Origin: Bin87 sp965203195
GTDB lineage: Bacteria; Chloroflexota; Dehalococcoidia; Lucifugimonadales; UBA3495
Assembly (NCBI GenBank): GCA_965203195.1
Contig: OZ241860.1
Coordinates: forward strand, 868,001 to 932,000
DNA length: 64,000 nucleotides
Direction: 5' to 3'
Shown here piece after piece: positions 58,349 through 64,000 of the stretch. Within the stretch, counting starts at the first letter, position 1, and the number at the start of each line of letters is the position of its first letter. The notes below the pieces were generated by a model. It searched no databases, was not told where the DNA came from, and saw only the letters and a program-made list of their open reading frames with translations. Position numbers and translations under genes: made by a program.

Positions 58349-58918
58349 TTATTCCGTAGTGGCGGCCACCGCGGCGGCGGGTTCGCTGCGCTCGGCGCGG
58401 GCCGTGGCCGTGGGGCTGGGTATCAGCACCATGGACATAGCGCGGCCCTCCATGGAGGGTTCCTGCTCCAGGCGGATGTCGTCTTTCAGTTCGTCGGCGA
58501 CGCGCTTGAGCAGGGAGAGGCCGTGCTGCTTGTGGACGGCTTCCCGCCCCCGGAAGCGGACGGTGAGCTTGACCTTGTCGCCGTTGCCGACGAACTGGCG
58601 CACCTTGCGGAGCTTGGCGTCGAAGTCGTGGCTGCCGATGTTGGGGCGGAAGCGCACTTCCTTGAGTTCGTTGCTTTTCTGGGATTTGCGGGTCTCGCGT
58701 TCCTTTTTGGAGGAGAGGTAGCGCAGCTTGCCGTAGTCCAGCAGGCGGCAGACCGGGGGGTCGGCGTTGGGCGCCACCTCCACCAGGTCAAGGTCGTGCA
58801 TACGCGCCCTGGCGAGGGCGTCGGACACGGTCATTACGCCAAGCTGCTCACCATTTTCTCCGATTACTCGTACCCGTGGGACGCGGATTTGCTCGTTGAC
58901 CCTGTACTGCCTGGCGAT
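58349..58918 (-). CDS. infC: translation initiation factor IF-3 with AUC start codon
   Basis: A 189-residue protein. The N-domain begins ARQYRVNEQIRVPRVRVIGENGEQLGVM, then DLDLVEVAPNADPPVCRLLDYGK. The C-domain carries KEVRFRPNIGSHDFDAKLRKVRQF and the AMSMVLIP end. The first ATG (58834) lies 28 codons inside and would remove the YRVNEQIR segment present in all IF-3. The frame is open back to ATC at 58918, preceded at 5 nt by a perfect AAGGAGGTG. Rare starts (AUU, AUC) on infC allow IF-3 to repress its own translation. Confidence 0.93.
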   Translation of the reverse strand: MARQYRVNEQIRVPRVRVIGENGEQLGVMTVSDALARARMHDLDLVEVAPNADPPVCRLLDYGKLRYLSSKKERETRKSQKSNELKEVRFRPNIGSHDFDAKLRKVRQFVGNGDKVKLTVRFRGREAVHKQHGLSLLKRVADELKDDIRLEQEPSMEGRAMSMVLIPSPTATARAERSEPAAAVAATTE

Positions 58919-59010
58919 GGCGACACCTCCTTGACGGGACTGGCACTGGCTGGCGCAGCGGCGATGGCGATGGCGCCGGGACGGGCGATGCGCCGCCGCT
59001 GCTGGGGTCT

Positions 59011-59039
59011 ATTCTAGCGGCGGCGGCGAAAACAGTCAA
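59011..59039 (-). promoter_or_regulatory. sigma-70-type promoter of infC operon
   Basis: On the minus strand TTGACT (59039-59034) is separated by exactly 17 bp from TAGAAT (59016-59011), about 93 nt upstream of the infC start. The long leader between leaves room for a ribosomal-protein-type control structure, but I could not define one by eye. Confidence 0.75.
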
Positions 59040-59118
59040 CGCCGCGCCAGCCGGGCATTTTCAGCACGTGCTGGTGATATAGTTGAGGCTGGATTTTGCC
59101 ATTGCCGGAGGCGCTCCC

Positions 59119-59400
59119 ATGGCCGCCGCCCGCTCCTACCGCGATGATTTCCAGCGCCTCCGCTGCGGTTCCAACCGGCTGCCCAAAGACGGACGCTCCC
59201 GGGGCAAACAAACCTACCGCTGCCGCCTCTGCCACTACCGCTTCACTCCCGACGGCAACCGCCACCACTACCAGGAACAAGTCAAGGAACAGGCCATTGA
59301 TAGGTACGGCGTAGGCATGGCCGTGGGCGCCATCAGCCGGGTTTTGGAGGTCAATCTGGAGACGGTGTACGGGTGGGTCAAAAAAGTCCGGTGGGCCCTG
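59119..59400 (+). pseudogene. IS1-type transposase, N-terminal fragment
   Basis: Starts MAAARSYRDDFQRLRCGSNRLPKDGRSRGKQTYRCRLCHYRFT. The zinc-finger-like pattern followed by a helix-turn-helix (VGAISRVLEVNLETVYGWVKKV) is that of IS1 InsA-like proteins. The sequence stops matching transposase after VKKVRWALG, near 59390, where antisense serA begins. CCGGAG lies 8 nt before the ATG. The C-terminal catalytic half is missing here; a related C-terminal relic exists at 37253. Confidence 0.65.
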
Positions 59401-59761
59401 GGCGTTTGGCCTGGGGGACATTGCGCGCCAGCGCCAGCATCAGCGCCATGGTATGCTCGGCGGCGGCCACCGTATTGCCCACGGGGGCGTTGACCACGGC
59501 CACGCCGGCGCGGGTGGCGGCGTCCAGGTCAATGTTGTCCACGCCGATGCCGGCGCGGGCCACTACCTTGAGGTTGCGCCCGGCGGCGATGACAGCCTCG
59601 GTGACCCGGGTTTCGCTGCGGACGACCAGGGCGTCGTAATCGCCAATGGCGGCGACCAGTTCGTCGGGGGGAAGGCCGCGCTTGATGTCAACGGGAACCC
59701 GTTCCCGGAGCAGGTCAATGCCTGCGGCGGCCACATTGTCGGTAATCAGTACTTTGGGCAT
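59395..59761 (-). pseudogene. serA: D-3-phosphoglycerate dehydrogenase, N-terminal fragment
   Basis: The reading MPKVLITDNVAAAGIDLLRERVPVDIKRGLPPDELVAAIGDYDALVVRSETRVTEAVIAAGRNLKVVARAGIGVDNIDLDAATRAGVAVVNAPVGNTVAAAEHTMALMLALARNVPQA is the first about 120 residues of SerA, with the substrate-binding RS and AGIGVDN segments intact. After NVPQA the frame enters the IS1-like fragment and stops. The NAD-binding GFG(K/R)IG part and everything after are absent from the window. Either a truncation accompanied by deletion, or an assembly join. Confidence 0.85.
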
Positions 59762-59848
59762 AGGGCTGGGGCGTCTCCGTTGAAGCGGGGCAGTTGAGGC
59801 GGGGCAAAGGATGGCGGCAATGGTAGCAGAAAGACGGACGGTTGTCAG

Positions 59849-59879
59849 TTGCCCTGGCCGGATAGTTCTGTGGTAAAAT
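59849..59879 (+). promoter_or_regulatory. extended -10 promoter of FN3 protein A
   Basis: TGGTAAAAT (59871-59879) is an extended -10, and a weak TTGCCC lies 19 bp upstream. The equivalent TGCTAAAAT occurs at 61501-61509 before copy B, in otherwise similar leaders, which supports its being functional. Confidence 0.5.
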
Positions 59880-59928
59880 CCGCCAGCGGCGGGTATCGTC
59901 GCCATTGTCACCAAAGGAGAGAAGCTTG

Positions 59929-60895
59929 ATGAAACGCATTGCCTTTCTGGCCGCCAGCGCCGTGGCCGTGATTGTCGCCGTGGTCGCAATGTTCGCGGCC
60001 AGCCTGACGGCTACGCCGGCGCCGGCCGCCGTGGCCCAATCTACCCCCCCCCCCCGCAAACCAGCAGGCGCGGAACACCGGAACGCCGGGCGAGGTCATC
60101 GTTACCTGGAACGCCGCCGCCGGCGCCAATAGCTACCGGGTGGGCTGGCTGAACCACGCTGACTATCTGGCGGCGGGCAACACCTGGTTGCAGCGTTTTA
60201 CCTTCGCCGATGTGCCGTCGTCGGTGCGGTCTTACCGGGTTACGCGGCTGACGCCGGGCGAGGAGTACTGGTTCATTGTGGCCAGCGTGGACGCCCGCAA
60301 CCAAATGTATTGGCCGTCGAGCTGGATACAAAAGTTCGCGGTGACGGCGGCGCCAACACCCACGCCGGCGCCGACCCCTACGGCCTGTCCCAGCGTCGGT
60401 TTTGGTCCTGGCGCGCCTACTGGCGGAGGTTCGCCGACGCCGACGCCGTCCGGCAGCAGTTGTCCCGCCGGCAGCGGCAGCCATTTGCCGCCGGGCGCCA
60501 AGATGACGCCAGGCAATTTTGTGAATTGGAGCGGTTTCAGGTTTGGCGTCCGCAGCGTTACGACGCCCAGCACGATCGAATTCGCGGATGGCAGCCGCGA
60601 CGGGCCGCCGCATGGACGACGCTGGCTGATGGTCAACATCCATGCCGCTAACGGCACCAACTACACCGTTCCTATGAACGACGGGCAAGAGTATATGGTG
60701 GAAACTGACGCCGGCATTGCATACGGCTGGAACGCTGGTCATGAAATTCCACCGAACAAGCAGTATCGCAACGGGGGTGATTTCCTGTTTGACATCCCGC
60801 GCAACGCCAGCACCGCGGTAGTGCACTTGAGGCCGCTGATGTTCCGGAGTGGCGATAACAACGCCGGAGTTATGTGGCAGGTGAACATTCCATAG
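59929..60895 (+). pseudogene. secreted FN3-domain protein A, frame broken at poly-C (phase-off form)
   Basis: The signal peptide (MKRIAFLAASAVAVIVAVVAMFAASLTA) is the same as in copy B. A run of 12 C follows AVAQST and sends translation to a stop at 60132. One C fewer (or two more) would join the downstream frame: NQQARNTGTPGEVIVTWNAAAGANSYRVGW (FN3 domain), a Pro/Thr linker, and a unique C-terminal domain ending near FLFDIPRNASTAVVHLRPLMF. AAAGGAGAG precedes the ATG. The intact downstream frame argues for reversible switching, not decay. The C-terminal domain resembles that of copy B only in its closing beta strands. Confidence 0.75.
60044..60055 (+). repeat. poly-C tract (12 C) within coding sequence A
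   Basis: Twelve C directly follow the signal peptide region and encode prolines. The frame is wrong by one nucleotide relative to copy B, which has 14 C at the same point. Confidence 0.85.
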
Positions 60896-60982
60896 TCCCA
60901 ATCTACCGGCAAGAAAAGCGCCCTGGCACTGCGCCCACGCCTGCCCGGCAATAACCACCCCAGACGACAAGGAGGTACATCA

Positions 60983-61321
60983 ATGAAATTCACGAACGTC
61001 AAACTGCCCAAGGCCGCCGCGGCCGCTGTCGGCGCGCTGGCCGTGGCTGGCGCCGTAGCCGGCGGCGCGCTGCTCTACGACGCCATGGGCACGGAGCCGG
61101 CCGCGGCGCAGGAAACCGGCGCGGACGCGGTCTTTATGGACCGGCCCATAGATCGGTACGTTCCCGCCGGCGACCTGGCGCCGTACGATCCGGCGTCCGA
61201 CCCGGCCGTAGCCAACGACGGCGTCATTGTCAATATGGGCGAGTCGACGTCCGGGGACATCTACGACGATTCCCGGCCGGTGTACATCGGCAACCATCCG
61301 ATGGAGCCCATCCCGCAGTAG
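60983..61321 (+). CDS. small exported protein of unknown function
   Basis: A 112-residue protein. The hydrophobic signal-type segment AAAAAVGALAVAGAVAGGALLYDAMG at residues 10-36 ends near a likely cleavage site AAAQE. The mature part is acidic and Pro/Tyr/Asp-rich (DRPIDRYVPAGDLAPYDPASDPAVANDGVIVNMGES), with no known domain. A near-perfect AAGGAGGT lies 7 nt before the ATG, the strongest ribosome site in this area. It lies between the two FN3 paralogues and ends in a strong terminator. Confidence 0.75.
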   Translation: MKFTNVKLPKAAAAAVGALAVAGAVAGGALLYDAMGTEPAAAQETGADAVFMDRPIDRYVPAGDLAPYDPASDPAVANDGVIVNMGESTSGDIYDDSRPVYIGNHPMEPIPQ

Positions 61322-61346
61322 GCTGCCGCCGGCGTAAAAAGCGGTA

Positions 61347-61384
61347 GCGGCAGGCTCCCGGCGCGCCGGGAGCCTGCCGCTTTT
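61347..61384 (+). terminator. rho-independent terminator
   Basis: A perfect 34-bp palindrome (gcggcaggctcccggcg and its complement) is followed by TTTTA, 26 nt after the small exported protein gene. Confidence 0.85.
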
Positions 61385-61573
61385 ATCCGGTTGCCCCGGT
61401 TTGGCGCCGATGCCGGGTGGTTTGACGGCGCGGGCTAGAGGCGGTTGTCATTTGAGGGGTTTCCGGGGGACGGCAGTATGTAGCATACCGGGCAATTCCG
61501 TGCTAAAATCCGCCAGCGACGGGCATCGTCGCTATCATTACCAAAACTACCGCCACCGGAGGAGAGAAGCCCG

Positions 61574-62596
61574 ATGAAACGCATTGCCTTCCTGGCCGCC
61601 AGCGCCGTGGCCGTGATTGTCGCCGTGGTCGCAATGTTCGCGGCCAGCCTGACGGCTACGCCGGCGCCGGCCGCCGTGGCCCAATCTACCCCCCCCCCCC
61701 CCGCAAATCAGCAGGCGCGGAACACCGGAACGCCGGGCGAGGTCATCGTTACCTGGAACGCCGCCGCCGGCGCCAACCGCTACCGGGTGGGCTGGCTGAA
61801 CCACGCTGACTATCTGGCGGCGGGCAACACCTGGTTGCAGCGCTTTACCTTCGCGGATGTGCCGTCATCGGTGCGGTCTTACCGGGTTACGCGGCTGACG
61901 CCGGGCGAGGAGTACTGGTTCATTGTGGCCAGCGTGGACGCCGGCAACCAAATGTACTGGCCGTCGAGCTGGATACAAAAGTTCGCGGTGACGGCGACGC
62001 CAACACCGACGCCGGCGCCCACGCCGACGCCTTGCCCAACCAGCCACGGACCCGGCGCGCCCACCGGGGGCGATGGCGCAATGTGTCCCATCACCGGGCT
62101 GCCCGTTGGCGATGGCTACCTGGAAGTCGGCGACAAGGCTGACAGCGGCGGTCTCAGCTACCGACTGGATGAAGTGACAACCCCGGCGACCGTACAATTC
62201 TCACGCGGTGGCCAGCGATACACCCCGTTCGAAGGGCGGCAGTGGGTACGCACCTGTGGAACCGTCTGGAATCATTACAACTTTACGACGGCTCAATATG
62301 CCGGATCAACTGTCGTAATTGACAGCGACGCTGGCATCGGGTTTCATTTTCCATTACACAATGAAACACCCAACCGCATTGCCCCTGGCAGGAGTGGGAA
62401 ACAATGCTACACGTGGGACTTGCCGGCGACGGCCAGCACCGCCATCTTGGCGGTGAACCTGTACTTTGACCACGAAACAGTGCGGCTGTTCCGCATCCCC
62501 ATCCGGACGCAGGCGGCCGGTAGCGACCTCTGTGCGACATCCTCCGGATCAGCCCTACAGGCGCTCATTCAATCCGGCGTTTGCCCGGCGCAATAG
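61574..62596 (+). CDS. secreted FN3-domain protein B (in-frame, phase-on form)
   Basis: A 340-residue protein. Signal peptide residues 1-36 precede AVAQST and four prolines from a 14-C tract. The FN3-like domain (GEVIVTWNAAAGANRYRVGWLNHADYL...RLTPGEEYWFIVASVDAGNQMYWPSSWI) is nearly identical to copy A. After the linker TPTPTPAPTPTPCP, the C-terminal domain is different (GDGYLEVGDKADSGGLSYRLDEVTTPATVQF) and contains several Cys. GGAGGAGAG lies 5 nt before the ATG. Export, and probably surface attachment, are inferred; no anchor is seen. Confidence 0.82.
   Translation: MKRIAFLAASAVAVIVAVVAMFAASLTATPAPAAVAQSTPPPPANQQARNTGTPGEVIVTWNAAAGANRYRVGWLNHADYLAAGNTWLQRFTFADVPSSVRSYRVTRLTPGEEYWFIVASVDAGNQMYWPSSWIQKFAVTATPTPTPAPTPTPCPTSHGPGAPTGGDGAMCPITGLPVGDGYLEVGDKADSGGLSYRLDEVTTPATVQFSRGGQRYTPFEGRQWVRTCGTVWNHYNFTTAQYAGSTVVIDSDAGIGFHFPLHNETPNRIAPGRSGKQCYTWDLPATASTAILAVNLYFDHETVRLFRIPIRTQAAGSDLCATSSGSALQALIQSGVCPAQ
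61689..61702 (+). repeat. poly-C tract (14 C) within coding sequence B
   Basis: Fourteen C sit at the same codons as the 12-C tract of copy A and keep the reading frame open here. Confidence 0.85.
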
Positions 62597-62619
62597 CCCA
62601 GGGCAATAGCACGGAGCAA

Positions 62620-62659
62620 AGCCGAAAGGCCCTGACTCACCGGTCAGGGCCTTTCGGCT
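62620..62659 (+). terminator. hairpin terminator after FN3 protein B
   Basis: A 17-bp perfect stem (agccgaaaggccctgac and its complement) with a 6-nt loop, followed by CTTAT. It lies 23 nt after the stop and is also suited to the convergent DUF3500 gene. Confidence 0.8.
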
Positions 62660-62709
62660 CTTATCCAGCTGCCCGGTGGCGTCAAACCGGGCCGGAATGA
62701 AAGCGGGGG

Positions 62710-63702
62710 CTAGAGGATGTGGTACAGCATCCGGTGGTCGCGGAGGACGTCCTGGGCGAAGTCGTTTTCCACATCCCGCCACACGGAATGGATGTGGTTG
62801 GCGCCGTTCTGTATGTTGTCAAACTCCACGATGAACTGGCCGCCGTGGATGCGGTAGTAGTGGTCGCGGCTGCGGTCCAGGCCGCCGGCCCAGACCAGGC
62901 GGTAGTCGTCCAGGCCGGTTTCGCGGATTTTGCCCATCCGTTCCGCGGCGACCGGGGCGGGTACGCCGTGTACGTATTCGGAAATCAGCGCCATCAGCAT
63001 TTCCCGCTGGGTTCCGTTCATTTCCCGCCCGGCTAGGCCCTCGTCGTTATGCACGGCCTGCTTGCTGCTGTTGTAGCCCAAAATGTCCCAGGGGGCCTGG
63101 TCGTGGATGACGGCCTTGCCGCGCTGCCCGGCGTCCAGGGAACTGATGAGATCGATGGCCAGATCCTCGCGGCGGGAGAGGATGCGGAGTCCCTCTTTGG
63201 GGCCTTTGCGGACTTCGGCGGGGTTGGCGCCGAAAAAGAAGGGGGTTACGGCGATGACCTGGTCGCCCCAGACGCTGTAATGCACGGAGAGGTGGTGGCC
63301 TTCGGCGCGCCAGCCCCAGGGTTCGGCGCGGCCCGGTTCGCCGAACACCGTCCAGTAGTAGAGCTGCGGGTCGCGGGGCCAGGTGGCGTGGCCGGCTTCG
63401 GCTTCCAGGGGGCCGAGGACGTCCTCGTGTTCAATGATCAGGCGGGCCTGCTGGCCGGCTTCGTCGGTGAGGCCGGTGGCCAGGAGTTCCAGGGCCAGGG
63501 CGCGCTGGTTGTCGTCCATATCGCGCAGAGGCAGGCCGTGTCGGTTGAGGGGCGGGTAGTACCAGAAGATGCGCTCGCCGTCCAGGTAGTGGTAGGTGGC
63601 CTTGCTGCGGCGTGGGGCGTCCAGGCTGGCCAGCCAGCGGCGGGCGGCGTCCACCATAGCGGCGGAGACGGGGGCGTGGGGGTGGGTGTATCGGGCCGTC
63701 AT
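62710..63702 (-). CDS. DUF3500-domain protein
   Basis: A 330-residue protein. It starts AAMVDAARRWLASLDAPRRSKATYHYLDGERIFWYYPP and has LLATGLTDEAGQQARLIIEHEDVLGPLE, HLSVHYSVWGDQVIAVTPFFFGANPAEV and YYRIHGGQFIVEFDNIQNGANHIHSVWRD. These are the conserved blocks of DUF3500, a family of unknown function common in environmental bacteria. GGAGG lies 9 nt before the ATG at 63702. It stands alone between two terminators and the riboswitch region. Confidence 0.85.
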   Translation of the reverse strand: MTARYTHPHAPVSAAMVDAARRWLASLDAPRRSKATYHYLDGERIFWYYPPLNRHGLPLRDMDDNQRALALELLATGLTDEAGQQARLIIEHEDVLGPLEAEAGHATWPRDPQLYYWTVFGEPGRAEPWGWRAEGHHLSVHYSVWGDQVIAVTPFFFGANPAEVRKGPKEGLRILSRREDLAIDLISSLDAGQRGKAVIHDQAPWDILGYNSSKQAVHNDEGLAGREMNGTQREMLMALISEYVHGVPAPVAAERMGKIRETGLDDYRLVWAGGLDRSRDHYYRIHGGQFIVEFDNIQNGANHIHSVWRDVENDFAQDVLRDHRMLYHIL

Positions 63703-63886
63703 TGGGGGTAACCTCCTGCCGGTTGCCATAATCCCGGCGGTTGCCATAATCCTAGCGGTGGGCAGTTTAGACAGGGGCGGCGGGCGGTGTCAAGATTCCG
63801 GCCGGCGCCGGGATGACGGGGCAGGATCAAGCCGCCCGATGGGAAACGCGGCCCAAGTCTAACGCGGCCCAAGTCAGGACAACGGG

Positions 63887-63915
63887 TTGACCGCCCCGTT
63901 TCGGTGTGCTATTTT
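63887..63915 (+). promoter_or_regulatory. promoter upstream of TPP riboswitch
   Basis: TTGACC (63887-63892) is followed after exactly 17 bp by TATTTT (63910-63915) with a TGC extension. It would start transcription about 20 nt before the riboswitch aptamer. Confidence 0.75.
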
Positions 63916-63941
63916 AGCCGCACAACCGAATACGCTTTCTG

Positions 63942-64000
63942 GCGGGAGCTTGGTTTTGCCAGGCTGAGAGGGCGGCCGCACAGCCGCCGACCGTAGGCAC
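63942..64000 (+). ncRNA. TPP riboswitch (THI element), 5' half, cut by window edge
   Basis: GCGGGAGC, then CAGGCTGAGAGGGCGG...CCGCCGACCG, match the first half of the TPP aptamer (GGGAGC, the CUGAGA core and the P3 stem with ACC). The second half with the pyrophosphate-binding GCCAGCG region should lie just beyond base 64000. A thiamine biosynthesis or uptake gene is expected downstream on the plus strand. Confidence 0.85.

Overview
The window is GC-rich bacterial chromosome, probably a Chloroflexota member of the Dehalococcoidia/SAR202 type. That placement is inference. It rests on gene content: ring-hydroxylating Rieske dioxygenase, F420-type luciferase-like oxidoreductase, maleylpyruvate-isomerase-like and DUF3500 proteins, a PAC2 protein, PaREP1 paralogues, secreted proteins with Pro/Thr linkers, and a conventional infC-rpmI-rplT operon. 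There is no rRNA, CRISPR array or phage block. Three tRNA genes are present: Ser-GGA, Leu-UAG and Lys-CUU.

Layout. 0-3 kb: rsmI (cut by the window edge), then an alternating array of a HicB-like gene and a methyltransferase-like gene with broken copies at both ends. 3-9 kb: a minus-strand oxidative catabolism cluster (Rieske alpha and beta subunits, a nucleotidyltransferase-HEPN fusion, small proteins, a methyltransferase, a quinone oxidoreductase). 9.8-13.2 kb: two secreted FN3-LRR proteins. 13.4-17.4 kb: a CDF metal exporter with a His-rich repeat and a molybdopterin dehydrogenase subunit. 17.8-20 kb: four tandem PaREP1-family genes. 20.2-25.6 kb: a 1778-residue GLUG/Calx-beta surface protein preceded by a tract of 18 C. 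25.6-31.5 kb: an LLM oxidoreductase, small enzymes, an alkyltransferase-like protein, two oligopeptide ABC ATPases and the tRNAs. 32-44 kb: purL, a NYN/OST-HTH protein, a decayed IS, a class III aminotransferase, an ABC ATPase, an FAD oxidoreductase, three more PaREP1 genes and an HNH protein.

44-52.3 kb holds housekeeping genes (tyrA, aroA, gmk, lipA) interrupted by two tandem DNA methyltransferase-HNH fusion genes. Their flanks are nearly identical, but their central target-recognition regions are unrelated. 52.5-57.6 kb: an ISAs1-family IS between gene remnants, then a PAC2 protein, an M20 peptidase, a small inverted-repeat element and a VapBC-like pair. 57.7-59.0 kb: rplT, rpmI and infC, with infC using an AUC start. 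59.1-59.8 kb: an IS1-like fragment fused to a truncated serA. 59.9-62.6 kb: two paralogous secreted FN3 proteins with poly-C tracts just after the signal peptide, one in frame and one out of frame. The window ends with a DUF3500 protein and the first half of a TPP riboswitch.

Three themes deserve attention. (1) Three poly-C tracts sit in or just before genes for secreted surface proteins, which fits slipped-strand phase variation. (2) The duplicated methyltransferase-HNH genes have exchanged recognition domains. (3) There is heavy local duplication: PaREP1 seven times, the HicB/methyltransferase-like array, and paired LRR proteins. Start codons were chosen by Shine-Dalgarno position and family length. 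Family assignments were made by eye from motifs and were not checked by database search.
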